From positions 1,402,001 through 1,466,000 of the forward strand of contig NZ_LR130778.1 in assembly GCF_900538275.1 (NCBI RefSeq): DNA of 64,000 bases, given 5' to 3'. Under the pieces are notes generated by a model. That model ran no database searches. It was not told the origin of the DNA and worked only from the letters and a program-made list of their open reading frames with translations. Both the position numbers and the translations under genes were made by a program. How positions within the stretch are numbered: position 1 is the first letter of the stretch; each line of letters opens with the position of its first letter. Positions 8,778 to 18,428 of the stretch are shown here, in pieces. The stretch is from Petrocella atlantisensis. Its GTDB lineage: Bacteria > Bacillota > Clostridia > Lachnospirales > Vallitaleaceae.

Positions 8778-10135
8778 ACTGGATTCCCCTCCTTGTCTCT
8801 CCATTCTGATGGTATGAAGCGATACAGAACATGTTTTGGCATACCATTTTCTAGAAGTCGTTTTTGCATGGATTCTGATATTTCAGAGACCTTTTCATAA
8901 TGACCTATAATCTTCTCTTTACCATCAATTTCAATATTATTGGTCACGTTAAACTTATATAAGGTTCTGATATCTCTATTACCATCTTCATCAATGACAC
9001 ACTCCGTAATTTCCATAATGTGTCTAGAGTTATCCTCTAACCGTTTACAAAAAGCTACAATTGGAAAAGCTTCTGTAACCAAATTATATAGGGTTCTTTC
9101 TGCCATATCATAGCGTTGCTTACAAAGGGTTACCATCCGGTAATAAGTTGATATACAAGAACTGGCATGAATTGTCGTTGTTACACCATGACCTGTTCTG
9201 GCAGCTTCCTGTGCAAAAAAAGCTTCTTCTGATTTCATCTCTGCCACGCAGATATAATCTGGGTTTACAGTTAGTCCTGTTTCTAGAAGTTTAACCATCG
9301 TGATATTTTGCCTTGGATCATCACTGTGTCTAGTAACTGTATGGATGACATTATTAATGACTTCATCCTTTTCATTCCGTTTTACCAAATTAAACTCTCT
9401 TGTACCGTTTTCAATGGTATAAATTCTTTTGTTATCAGGTAAAGTAGATAATATCCAACTCATTAAGGTTGTTTTTCCACTGGATGTAGCGCCTGTCAGA
9501 CACATACTTTCACCATATCTGTGGGCTAAACTAAGGAAGTCTAACATTTCTTCATCAGCTGTTTTATTTTTGATAAAATCTTCTTTCACAAGCTTTCTTG
9601 GATTTACAATTCTAATGGATACAGCAACACCAACGCTATTATCAATGACACCAAGACCTAGTACAGTAATTCTTATCTTCTCTGACAAATGACCAACGAC
9701 AATAGGTTGTGAACTATCTAGAATCATCCCTGATTTATGTAACAGTCTTCTCATAACGTCTACGGCGTGAGATGGTGTGTTAAAATGCTCTTTTGTAGGT
9801 ATAATCTCACCGCTAGAATAGGTCACTTTAATATCATTCCATGCGTTGATATTTATCTCTTCTATATCATTTCTAAACAGATACTTCGTCAAAAATGAAT
9901 ACTCCGCCATTTCAGAATAAAGGGCTTCAACTAAGTCATCATGGCTCATATCTTCAGTTGCAAGAGAATAATCCATTAGGTACTTTGTAATGTATGCTTT
10001 AATCTGATCCTTTTGTCTATCTGCATCATCAGTAATCAATAGAGCATACTTTCCTGAAATGTATCCTTGAACTTCATGTAGAATATCTTCAAAGTCTCGT
10101 ATGTTTTGAGCAGATTCAAACAAACCTGAATTCAT
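8756..10135 (-). CDS. cpaF: CpaF/TadA-type secretion ATPase (VirB11 superfamily)
   Basis: 459 residues, the usual CpaF length. The N-terminal domain (1-200) precedes an ATPase core with Walker A GATSSGKTT (215-223), an Asp-box-like region ENGTREFNL (242-250), a Walker B region ending VAEMKSEEA (297-305) and a His box TGHGVTTTIHAS (314-325). The Glu of AEM takes the place of the usual GE(V/I)R. The start overlaps the cpaE-like stop (ATGA), and the end overlaps tadB. It powers pilin assembly in Tad machines. Here it is also the only complete ATPase besides VirD4 visible for the transfer system. Confidence 0.9.
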   Translation of the reverse strand: MNSGLFESAQNIRDFEDILHEVQGYISGKYALLITDDADRQKDQIKAYITKYLMDYSLATEDMSHDDLVEALYSEMAEYSFLTKYLFRNDIEEININAWNDIKVTYSSGEIIPTKEHFNTPSHAVDVMRRLLHKSGMILDSSQPIVVGHLSEKIRITVLGLGVIDNSVGVAVSIRIVNPRKLVKEDFIKNKTADEEMLDFLSLAHRYGESMCLTGATSSGKTTLMSWILSTLPDNKRIYTIENGTREFNLVKRNEKDEVINNVIHTVTRHSDDPRQNITMVKLLETGLTVNPDYICVAEMKSEEAFFAQEAARTGHGVTTTIHASSCISTYYRMVTLCKQRYDMAERTLYNLVTEAFPIVAFCKRLEDNSRHIMEITECVIDEDGNRDIRTLYKFNVTNNIEIDGKEKIIGHYEKVSEISESMQKRLLENGMPKHVLYRFIPSEWRDKEGNPVCIQLSI

Positions 10136-10998
10136 TTGTCTTCACCTCGCTTTCCAAATAGACTAACTAACGTACTTTTCTTCTCTTTAACTGGTCTATA
10201 ATCAACATCTTCATTGATCTTTTTCACTTTTTTAGTCTTCTTAGGTTTCTCGTCTTCTTCATCAATGAATAAATCAACTAATTTCCTGACCTCTGTGACA
10301 TATAGGTTGCTTTTCTTTTCAATTAGTGATTCAAAGAATCTGGCTTCATAGAATTGTCGTTCAAGCTCTGGTGAATGCTTTAGTTCTGTATAGATACCAC
10401 CAAACTTATTGGCTACCATATCCCTTGGCATTTCAGGTTTAACATTAGACAGTACTTTAAGTTGATTACCTACTTTATATTTACGTTCTCCAAGGAGTGG
10501 TAAACAGGCATCAAAGAAGCTAATTGCCTTTAAATCAGGACTTGTTAAACGAATCACTTGATCAGATAATTCTAAGGCTGCTCTTGAAAATAAGTCTTCA
10601 CCAATATGACTACTACAATCAATAATAATATGATCTGCAAGATGTTTAATTAAGATGAATAGATCAACGATTCTTTCCTTACTGTACTTGGCATAGGTTC
10701 TATCATTTTCACCATGAAGGTAACTCAGGACTGTTAGATTACGATTACCACTGACTGGAATACAGGCTTTTAAGATACTTTCTTGTGTAATCTGCATGGC
10801 AGATAACAATGCACCTAATGATTGATCTTTAGTGGTTACAAAAGGCAACACAGTACTAATAACCGGTGTCTCGTGGTCACAGTGGATTAATATCACGTTC
10901 TTCTTTTGCTTCGTCAATTCCAATGCTAATTTAATACTTAAAGCTGTTTTCCCGCTGTTTGGATTACCCCAAACAGCAATGACTTTATTCAGTTGCAT
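10132..10998 (-). CDS. CpaE-like P-loop ATPase (ParA/MinD fold)
   Basis: 288 residues. The N-terminus has a P-loop GNPNSGKTAL (about 11-20), which lacks the Lys-Gly-Gly signature of true ParA. Further on there are a DHETP switch-like stretch and an IIDCSSH Walker B. The C-terminal 50 residues are Lys-rich. CpaE-like proteins place or recruit Tad motors at the membrane. It overlaps both neighbours (14 bases with the CpaB gene, 4 with cpaF), so translation is probably coupled. Confidence 0.75.
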   Translation of the reverse strand: MQLNKVIAVWGNPNSGKTALSIKLALELTKQKKNVILIHCDHETPVISTVLPFVTTKDQSLGALLSAMQITQESILKACIPVSGNRNLTVLSYLHGENDRTYAKYSKERIVDLFILIKHLADHIIIDCSSHIGEDLFSRAALELSDQVIRLTSPDLKAISFFDACLPLLGERKYKVGNQLKVLSNVKPEMPRDMVANKFGGIYTELKHSPELERQFYEARFFESLIEKKSNLYVTEVRKLVDLFIDEEDEKPKKTKKVKKINEDVDYRPVKEKKSTLVSLFGKRGEDK

Positions 10999-11899
10999 CT
11001 ATTTCACCACCTTCATTATCTACAGGAATATCATCCATAGGAACTTCACCTTCAGCATTTGTTTCATCCAAATCTTCAGTATTTTCCTCTTGATTAAGCA
11101 GGTCTTTTAAACGTAATTTTTCATCTTCAGCTAAACGTTCTTCTTCCTCTTTTTGAAGCCTAATCTCTTCTAAGACCACTTTTTGCTCCTCTAAGAATTC
11201 ATTACAATTTTCTTCACTTCCCCTATAAACAAAAACAGCGTGAATCTTCCCTTTAATCTCTAGATCTGCAAGTAGTTTCGCTTGGTCTGCTGATACCTTT
11301 AGAGTAATCGTTGATGGTAGTTCTTTTTCATCTTCTGCGTAATTACTCTCTTCTGGTGCCACATACTCTTCTGTATCAAGTCCCGAAGACGCTGTGACTG
11401 CTAATACCTGAACATACTGAAGCTCAATAGGGGTTATGGTTTCTTTTCTTTCACCAAAGTCAGATACCATAATGGTAACAATATCACCTGGTTCAAGTTT
11501 TCCTGATAAACCCGCTGCAAAAGTTTTAATGGTGACTGAAATAGCTCTTTCACTTCCATCAAAATCATACAGATACGCATAATTAACAAGAGGACTATCT
11601 GATAGCTTGTCTGCCATAAGATAGTCCCCTTTGTAAATATCACTGTTTGCATATTTTCCTATAATGTTTTCTTTGTCTCGAATGATGTTGTCTGGTAGGT
11701 TGTATTCACCTATTTCGACCACTTGTAGCATGTCCTTTGTTATTACCTCTCCTTTTAGAATGTCTTGGCTTACTCTGACCATTTCAGTCTTTGCTGTGAT
11801 TGCAGTATTGTACATTGGAGTTAAGCCAAAGCATATGGCTAAGGCCACTACAATGCATGTGATACCTATGATGGTTCTGTTTCTAAAGATGTTTTTCAT
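10985..11899 (-). CDS. CpaB/RcpC-like SAF-domain protein
   Basis: 304 residues. One N-terminal membrane helix (about 8-29), then a SAF domain (about 38-105, with QDILKGEVITKDML and GKYANSDIYKGDYL) and an RcpC/CpaB-like middle domain (about 115-215). The tail is a Glu-rich coiled coil and an acidic disordered end. CpaB proteins are exported subunits of Tad machines. It is the first gene of the Tad block. An AAGGAGG site precedes the ATG, and a terminator-like hairpin stands only about 30 bases before it. Confidence 0.8.
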   Translation of the reverse strand: MKNIFRNRTIIGITCIVVALAICFGLTPMYNTAITAKTEMVRVSQDILKGEVITKDMLQVVEIGEYNLPDNIIRDKENIIGKYANSDIYKGDYLMADKLSDSPLVNYAYLYDFDGSERAISVTIKTFAAGLSGKLEPGDIVTIMVSDFGERKETITPIELQYVQVLAVTASSGLDTEEYVAPEESNYAEDEKELPSTITLKVSADQAKLLADLEIKGKIHAVFVYRGSEENCNEFLEEQKVVLEEIRLQKEEEERLAEDEKLRLKDLLNQEENTEDLDETNAEGEVPMDDIPVDNEGGEIDATE

Positions 11900-11930
11900 T
11901 TTGATTCCTCCTTAAATTTTGGGTATAATA

Positions 11931-11956
11931 AAAAGCCTTCAAAGATTGAAGACTTC
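11931..11956 (-). terminator. Terminator or attenuator between the SIR2-STAND gene and the Tad block
   Basis: On the minus strand AAGTCTTCAA and TTGAAGGCTT pair around a short loop (one G-U pair) and a TTTTTATT tail follows. It ends transcription from the SIR2 side. The cpaB ribosome site starts about 20 bases later, which leaves no room for a promoter. Confidence 0.65.
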
Positions 11957-12246
11957 ATTACTAACCATGTTTTCTTATGATGTTACAATTTTCATTCTAT
12001 CTTCACTTCATCTTTTCATAAATTCATTGTCTAATAAGAGAGCTAAATAACGATGATTACAAATTACATTTTGACATTCTGTTAACAATAAATTTACAGA
12101 GTAAAACGATCTTTCTAACTAGAAATCAAACTTTAAATTATAGGAGTCTGTAATATTGATGCCACTCCCCACATGAATAGGTTTAGGTATAAAAAGACGG
12201 TTTCTTGACAGTGGTTTTTAACTGTGAATACTTAAAAAAGTAGCCG
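11957..12246. other. AT-rich non-coding gap after the SIR2-STAND gene
   Basis: Together with the hairpin at 11931-11956, this gap of about 350 bases between genes shows no open frame with a ribosome site. I see no strong promoter. It may mark one edge of the cargo insertion into the Tad operon. Confidence 0.5.
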
Positions 12247-15200
12247 CTAATCTTCAAATTTCGTCATAGACACTTGATATTTACTATTGTCATCCAGTGT
12301 AATCACTCCTGAAACATGTGGTTGTCTATACCGTTCTGTTCCTCGATGATGTTTATCCCCAAGAATTCTTTTTTCAGCTAACAAAGTCCAAAATACCTTA
12401 TAGCCTTTTGATTCAAGAAATGACCTCATTTCCTCCTTATCTATAAAAAATCCAATATCCTCATTCAATAACTCCGCACTATCAAAACATGATACTTTTT
12501 CATCTTCTCCGAAAAGAACTGAATTTTCCCTTCCATATTTCATGTTCAATTCATTAACCAACTCCAAACAAGGTTTGTACCAATACAAAGAACCAGCATT
12601 ATCTATTGTATCTCCATCCCTTTCTGTATAATACCTGCTAGTTGGCAACAACACAAATATATCGTATAATCCCAACTCCCCTCTGTCATCAAAAACAACC
12701 CACTCTTCTCCACAGTAATAAGGTGAACAATAGAATTCAAAAGCCTCAGACCAATAATATTCTTTATTAAAAAGATATCCATTGTCATTTGGTTCCGGGA
12801 GCCATCTCCCCATAAAGTCTTTATCTTTCAAACTTTCAATAGTCTTTTCATAATCAGCATTTTTAATAATATATGCATTTAGCTGAACCCACATATCTTT
12901 ATGTGGGTTTTGATATTTTTCTTCTCCTAATTTCTTATCCTCACTCCAGCTATACGATCCATTTAACAACGCAAATTGTCTATTATCATATTTTATGTCT
13001 AACATCATTTCAATACTAGGTAAATCATTAAACTCTGACAACCACTCATTACTATTTATTTCAGGAACCTTGTATAGTCTATTATGCAAAATCCTTTCTT
13101 TAATCACATAATTGTATGATACAATAGTCGGATCAATATTTCTTAATGATGGTTCATAGGCTCCTTTGCAAAATATATCTTCTGTTCCTCCATAACAATC
13201 TATATGATATTTCATCTTATAGTTATCTGCAACTCGTGCAGCTAATTCATAAAATGCAATCCACTGATATTTTTTTCCAATTCGCTCTACTTTTCCACTA
13301 TGAAATCTTCTTGAATTTATCCTACGATCATATTCACCATGCTTTTCCACATCATATCCTAAATCAAAGATCTTCTTAATCGCAATATTTTTTAAGTCAT
13401 GATAGTCCAAACCTTCCCAATGTGAAAAGTAACGTTGAAATGTATATCGACCAAAATCACCATATCCCCCTGATGATCCATCTCTACCATACTCAACCTT
13501 CATAGAACTCAATATTGAATTTTGGCTCCAATAATAATCTTTAAAATCCGGTTTCTCATAATCATACTTATATTTCTTTATATCGTCATCAGTAGGTATT
13601 ATAGGCATTTTAGAATTATAAGGTGGCATTATATCTGTTTTAGATATAATAATATCAGGAACTTTATATATAGCATATTCAACAATACTTTTTGCATAAT
13701 CTCTCAATAACATATTGGGATAAACATTTCCATTACTAAATATATTATCGTAGGTAAATTGAGCTAAAGCTATTATTTGAGTTTCATCTTTTTCCGCAAT
13801 GATGCACCCATATGCTACAGCAAAAAGCCTTTCTAAAATATATGGATCATCAACGTCTTTAAATTTTTCAATAACCTTAATTAATACATTTATTCTCCCA
13901 ATTAGAACATTTATTAATCCTTTGGTTGTTTTATCCCTTAATTCCCTATTAGAAGATATTAAAAATAGAGCCATTACTTCTGATGTCAGCCTAATTGTTT
14001 CATCTAAAGGATTATTTCCAGCACTATTTAAGTAGCACCAATCAATTAATCTATTTAAAGACGAGCCTTCTTCATAATACAATTTATCGTATAACGGTAT
14101 AAATCTTGCATCCCGTTCTGGCATAGGATGATTCAGAACAAAATCAACTGTTTTGTCAGCATTCAAATCATGACCAACCTTAGTAGATATTAAAAGCAAA
14201 ATCTCCATTATGCTCTCAAATCCATATTGGTATCTTAAAACAATATCATTAATATATTTCATTGTCTTTTCATTTATTCTACTATTCTTTCTCCACTTAA
14301 GCGAATCACAAAAACCTTTAATGATGTTTCTTTTGGTACCTTCAAATACTTCAAAAATTTCAAGTTCTGTTCTTTCTGACATCACAATTGCTAATGCTTC
14401 AAGTAGCCCTTCATAATTCACAATATTTTGATATTTTTCTTGAAAGTCAGTAACTCCAATAACTTCTAAATCATCAACTAGTAAATGTGCATATAGGTAA
14501 TCATCTAACCTCTCATATGTTATATACACATAATCCAAATTATCATATCTTCTGTTTTGAGTTAATACTCCATTTGAAAGAAGTTCATCAAACAACGATT
14601 TGTGAATATTATACCTTCTCTCAATCTCAATCGTAATATCATAAGCACACTCTAAAGATATTAGATTGTTAGCCCTACCAGAAGTAAGTTTAAATTTAAC
14701 CATCTCATTAATTACTTTTTCCACAATATTAAAATGCCTACTATAACCGCAAGTCTCTGATATTTTTCTATTAATAGCATCAAGATATTTTTTATAGACA
14801 TCCATAATACTAATTTCTGATAATTTTATATAATCATCCCTAAATCCTTCACATAAAAGTCTTAGAAATAAAGGATTTCTAAATTCTTGTTCAGCAAATG
14901 GAATATCATTGAATTGGACATTATAGTATTCAAAATACTTTTTGATAGCCTTATATTCAATTGTCGAAAATCCTTGATGCTTCACATTAACAAACATATC
15001 ATATAACTGTTGATTGTCTGAAAAAATATTATCCATATATTCTTCTCGAACAGAAACAACTAATCCTAACCAATCATATTTTTTTATTTTCTCTACAATC
15101 CCACCTAAATACTCTTTCCAAACTGCCTTGCCATTCCCCTCATTCAATGCATCTATAAATATTACAATACGACTTTGGTTTTTTTTTGCCCTTTGATTTA

Positions 15201-16800
15201 ATATATCAAAAAAATCATCAGAGCTATGCTCCACTTCTAACTCTCTTAGCATTATTGACAATGGGCTGCTATCCTCTCTAAATACTTGCCCTAAAAAAAG
15301 CAATGATTCTCTGCCTTCCTCTTCTCTATTTCTAACTGTGTCTGCTATTATATGCGATTTTCCTATACCACCTTCACCATATAAAAGGACAAAAGGGTTA
15401 TTCAATACGGTAATTTCTTCTGAATTTATATAAGTAATATATTCATCTAAGCAGTTATATGCTTGGTTAAATTCATATATGTTATTTTGAAGTGTACTTC
15501 TTTTGTTTACATCAATGGTATAATCCAATTCCTTATATAGATCCTCTATCTGAGCATTTAAAATTGATTCAATTTCTTCACATTTTTGAATAATCTCAAA
15601 ATCAACAAAAACCTGACTTTGATCCAAACTGAAACAAGATACAATGTCACAAATACTATCAACAAATCCGCTAATTTTATCAATATCTAGTTTCTTTAAT
15701 TTTATTAAAAATTCATCTGTTTTTTTACTCAATCGCTCGAAGAATGATGCGCTTCTATTCAAGCCATCAAATACGTTACTTAATTCGAGTCTAATATTTA
15801 ATTCTGGTAAATATCTATCCCCTAAATTTCTGATCTGAATATTGTTTTGATTTATAAACCATTCCTTACTTAACGAAATTTTTTCTATCTCCACCTCAGT
15901 TCCAGATTCACTATTAAACACTTTAAAATACCCTGCAGGATTGACTAGTCTTGCAATATGATCTAAAAGAATTTTCAATGCTTCATGTTTACCCTCAGGA
16001 TATAAAATTGCTTGCGTGAAAAATTCATTTTCTAGTTGCAATCGTTTGGCCTGTTTATTTTCATTTTCACATGAAATAATTGCGAAGTTTCTCATACCTT
16101 CAGAAGAAATACTACATAAAAACTCGATTGGCTTATCTTTAGTCAAACTACACCCTAAAAATAACATCTCTTTACTAAGAAAGGCTTGTTTTAATGTTTG
16201 AATTAGCATCTCATTAGAATATGCTTTGTCGTATTGTTCCTTACTTAGAATAATTGATGTTTGAGGTTCTGATATATCACCATGTATTTTATAAACTAAA
16301 AGTGACTGATCACGAAGAGAACGATTAAATACTTCATAATGTCCAGGATGGGCGACTGAAAATATTTCATCATGTATATTGTAAACTCTTTCAATGACTT
16401 TATCATAATTCGTTGTCATTATTAGTCCTTTATTAAATATAATCGGTAACAAATATACTGGTTTAGTAACAAACTCCGATACATTTTTTCTAATATATTT
16501 TTCCGCAAAAGTCTCTAGAAGATGATCAGCAAAACTGATTTTCCCAATCTTATCATATAAGAACTCTGCCTTCTCTTCAAAATCAAGGGTATCAAATACA
16601 CTTTTTTTATCCTCAGTAATAAACATATCAAATGTAGATTCTAAAAAACCATTCCATGACGGATATATCCCGTCAAAAAGAATAGACATTCCAGCTCCAG
16701 CATATGGCACAACACTGCCGATTTTTATTTGTTCAATTAACTTATCTAGATTTCTTTTATTATATGGTGCATTAAAGCTTAAAATATCTTCAAGATTCAT
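12247..16800 (-). CDS. SIR2-STAND protein (Avs-like antiphage candidate)
   Basis: 1517 residues. Residues 25-260 form a SIR2_2-type domain, with NAD-site GAGMS (35-39), TTNYD (129-133), catalytic-His motif KIHGD (171-175) and LGCSLTKDKPIEFL (215-228). A helical linker follows. The STAND NTPase has Walker A GEGGIGKS (475-482), Walker B VIFIDALNEG (546-555) and sensor-like VVSVREEY (581-588). The remaining 900 residues are a long helical array and a C-terminal domain without a known name, the place where related proteins bind their phage trigger. In known SIR2-STAND (Avs5-like) systems, binding activates NAD breakdown and cell arrest. The gene is clearly richer in AT than its neighbours and sits between Tad genes with its own promoter. 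All key residues are present. Target and activity are inferred. Confidence 0.8.
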   Translation of the reverse strand: MNLEDILSFNAPYNKRNLDKLIEQIKIGSVVPYAGAGMSILFDGIYPSWNGFLESTFDMFITEDKKSVFDTLDFEEKAEFLYDKIGKISFADHLLETFAEKYIRKNVSEFVTKPVYLLPIIFNKGLIMTTNYDKVIERVYNIHDEIFSVAHPGHYEVFNRSLRDQSLLVYKIHGDISEPQTSIILSKEQYDKAYSNEMLIQTLKQAFLSKEMLFLGCSLTKDKPIEFLCSISSEGMRNFAIISCENENKQAKRLQLENEFFTQAILYPEGKHEALKILLDHIARLVNPAGYFKVFNSESGTEVEIEKISLSKEWFINQNNIQIRNLGDRYLPELNIRLELSNVFDGLNRSASFFERLSKKTDEFLIKLKKLDIDKISGFVDSICDIVSCFSLDQSQVFVDFEIIQKCEEIESILNAQIEDLYKELDYTIDVNKRSTLQNNIYEFNQAYNCLDEYITYINSEEITVLNNPFVLLYGEGGIGKSHIIADTVRNREEEGRESLLFLGQVFREDSSPLSIMLRELEVEHSSDDFFDILNQRAKKNQSRIVIFIDALNEGNGKAVWKEYLGGIVEKIKKYDWLGLVVSVREEYMDNIFSDNQQLYDMFVNVKHQGFSTIEYKAIKKYFEYYNVQFNDIPFAEQEFRNPLFLRLLCEGFRDDYIKLSEISIMDVYKKYLDAINRKISETCGYSRHFNIVEKVINEMVKFKLTSGRANNLISLECAYDITIEIERRYNIHKSLFDELLSNGVLTQNRRYDNLDYVYITYERLDDYLYAHLLVDDLEVIGVTDFQEKYQNIVNYEGLLEALAIVMSERTELEIFEVFEGTKRNIIKGFCDSLKWRKNSRINEKTMKYINDIVLRYQYGFESIMEILLLISTKVGHDLNADKTVDFVLNHPMPERDARFIPLYDKLYYEEGSSLNRLIDWCYLNSAGNNPLDETIRLTSEVMALFLISSNRELRDKTTKGLINVLIGRINVLIKVIEKFKDVDDPYILERLFAVAYGCIIAEKDETQIIALAQFTYDNIFSNGNVYPNMLLRDYAKSIVEYAIYKVPDIIISKTDIMPPYNSKMPIIPTDDDIKKYKYDYEKPDFKDYYWSQNSILSSMKVEYGRDGSSGGYGDFGRYTFQRYFSHWEGLDYHDLKNIAIKKIFDLGYDVEKHGEYDRRINSRRFHSGKVERIGKKYQWIAFYELAARVADNYKMKYHIDCYGGTEDIFCKGAYEPSLRNIDPTIVSYNYVIKERILHNRLYKVPEINSNEWLSEFNDLPSIEMMLDIKYDNRQFALLNGSYSWSEDKKLGEEKYQNPHKDMWVQLNAYIIKNADYEKTIESLKDKDFMGRWLPEPNDNGYLFNKEYYWSEAFEFYCSPYYCGEEWVVFDDRGELGLYDIFVLLPTSRYYTERDGDTIDNAGSLYWYKPCLELVNELNMKYGRENSVLFGEDEKVSCFDSAELLNEDIGFFIDKEEMRSFLESKGYKVFWTLLAEKRILGDKHHRGTERYRQPHVSGVITLDDNSKYQVSMTKFED

Positions 16801-16923
16801 ATCTCACTCTCCCTATAAAGCATACCAACATGTGTATAAACAACATCAAAGTTTTATGTATAGGTAGTTATCTAAGATCCTAATCATATTCGTGGTTAGT
16901 TTTCTAATTTTAGATATATCCCC

Positions 16924-16980
16924 GTTTCAAAACTTATAATAGAATAATACAATTATACCAAAAAAAATGTTTTGAAACAA
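16924..16980 (-). promoter_or_regulatory. Promoter of the SIR2-STAND gene framed by inverted repeats
   Basis: On the minus strand TTGTTT (16980-16975), a 17-base spacer and TATAAT (16957-16952) form a sigma-A-like promoter. Two 10-base halves, GTTTCAAAAC (16924-16933) and GTTTTGAAAC (16969-16978), are perfect inverted copies. One overlaps the -35 box; the other lies around +10 to +20. This suggests a repressor bridging the promoter. The leader is about 140 bases. The rest of the gap up to 17200 shows no gene. Confidence 0.6.
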
Positions 16981-17134
16981 AATAATTATATCGCATAATA
17001 AAAGAAGGCAAATTCAGAATCACATTCTATCTATCTTTACCTTCTTCTACATTTCTTTACTTTTACCTCATCTTCACATACTCATTTATTTCAATAATAA
17101 GTTTCACCCTTGATGTTAATAAGAACTACCATGT

Positions 17135-17158
17135 AAAAAAGGCCTGGAATGCCGCTTT
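17135..17158 (-). terminator. Weak terminator after the EEP gene
   Basis: On the minus strand a short GC stem with a bulge (GGC/GCC core, extended by AAA/TTT) is followed by six T. It lies about 45 bases past the stop at 17201. The stem is poor. Confidence 0.35.
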
Positions 17159-17200
17159 CACAATCCGATTTCTAGGGTCATATAGCAATCAATATAAATT

Positions 17201-17941
17201 TCAATCTATTATTAGTTTACCTACTAATTGATTATGATCGCTCAATTTTGTTTCTAAATATAGAACATCATCTATTTTAATATTTTTTATGGAAAAATGG
17301 TCAATTCTGCTTCCACCTTTATATGGTGGTTTATAGGGATATGATACACCGTGATCTGGTGTAATCATCGAAAATTCATTTTCATAAAACCACAATTTGA
17401 GCCGGTGATAATTATATTCAAACTGGAGATAGGGTTTGTACAAGACATCTATTTCCTCTTTTTTATAAATTTTTTCTTCCCCATGAATTTTACCATTATT
17501 AAAATCCCCAGCAATTATTACATTTTTAAATTCATTTGCGAGAGGTAAAAATTTTTCAAATTGGCTCTTCATGAGATTATAACCACCAAATAAACGGATG
17601 CCAATAACTATAAATTCTTTATCAGCAGTTTCAAAAGATACCACTAAAAAATCTGGTAAATCACTTCTATATAATTCTCCACTTTTTAATTTCGGTTTGT
17701 GTTCTTTTAATACTGCAATAAACACATCATTGCGATTATTCTGTTCCACTGTTATAAAAGGTTCATACCCCCAAGCCCTAACATTTTTTTCGAATTCAAA
17801 GTAATCTTCAAGTCTATAAAATTCTGTTAATATTAAAATATCGTACTCAGGATCTTTATTAAAATTAAAAAGCGATTTTAGACACTGCCTCCCATGTTTG
17901 CTACCAATTGCACAATTTACGTTCCATTCAAGGATTCTCAT
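17201..17941 (-). CDS. Endonuclease/exonuclease/phosphatase (EEP) superfamily protein
   Basis: 246 residues covering a whole EEP domain. The motifs appear in order: EWNVN (5-9), ILTEF with the metal-binding Glu (about 40), AGDFNNG (about 148-154), a GGSRIDHFSI stretch, and the C-terminal LSDHNQLVG with catalytic Asp-His. Family members cut nucleic acids or phospholipid head groups. The substrate cannot be told from sequence. It lies directly upstream of the SIR2-STAND gene and is equally AT-rich, so it may belong to the same defence cargo. An AGGAGG site precedes the ATG. No signal peptide is visible, so it acts in the cytoplasm. Confidence 0.8.
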   Translation of the reverse strand: MRILEWNVNCAIGSKHGRQCLKSLFNFNKDPEYDILILTEFYRLEDYFEFEKNVRAWGYEPFITVEQNNRNDVFIAVLKEHKPKLKSGELYRSDLPDFLVVSFETADKEFIVIGIRLFGGYNLMKSQFEKFLPLANEFKNVIIAGDFNNGKIHGEEKIYKKEEIDVLYKPYLQFEYNYHRLKLWFYENEFSMITPDHGVSYPYKPPYKGGSRIDHFSIKNIKIDDVLYLETKLSDHNQLVGKLIID

Positions 17942-18032
17942 TCTAGCCTCCTAATTTTTTCTCTATTTCAATCATAAATTATCATTGCTTTGCTCCTTTA
18001 TTTCAGAATATAAATCATCACTATAAAGGCCA

Positions 18033-18428
18033 TCACTCTAAATATATATCCTCTTCTGAAAAATCCTCATCCAATAAATCTTCTTCATAGAATTCTTCAT
18101 CAGCACGCATTGCTTCTTGCATCTCTTCATAACGTTCTTGAGCTTCATCTAATACTCTTGAAGCATATTCTCGAACTTCTTCAGAGTACTTCTTATTCTT
18201 ATTGTACTTCTTTAAATTATCTCTATCTTTCTTAGACAAATAAAATCCACTACACTCAATATTCATAATCTTACGCATTCTTACAAGTTCACTTCTTTTC
18301 TCTACTGATAAGCTCGAACACTCTTTACATATGTGATTTATATGTCCTTTTCCACTAAACTTTTCATTCGCTTTAATCTCACTACAAATCTTGCAGTAGT
18401 GTCCTTTATATCTTTTTTTCTTAGCCAT
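18033..18428 (-). CDS. Small zinc-ribbon protein with acidic tail
   Basis: 131 residues from the ATG at 18428 (site GGAGG). The N-terminal third carries two CxxC pairs (HYCKIC and HICKEC) about 23 residues apart, a probable zinc ribbon. A helical middle and a very acidic tail follow. Its ATG overlaps the stop of the prepilin peptidase gene (TAATG), so translation is coupled. I know no function; it could bind nucleic acid or a partner in the pilus operon. Confidence 0.65.
   Translation of the reverse strand: MAKKKRYKGHYCKICSEIKANEKFSGKGHINHICKECSSLSVEKRSELVRMRKIMNIECSGFYLSKKDRDNLKKYNKNKKYSEEVREYASRVLDEAQERYEEMQEAMRADEEFYEEDLLDEDFSEEDIYLE

Noticed and set aside
10132-10998. Partner ParA for the orphan ParB
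   Set aside because: The P-loop lacks the ParA signature Lys and the gene is embedded in the Tad operon, so it is CpaE-like.
12200-12240. Plus-strand TTGACA as antisense promoter into the SIR2-STAND gene
   Set aside because: No acceptable -10 box at the right distance (ATACTT only), and no conserved context.
13522-14416. Plus-strand frames inside the SIR2-STAND gene as a hidden antitoxin
   Set aside because: They have no start signals and mirror the AT-rich coding strand.
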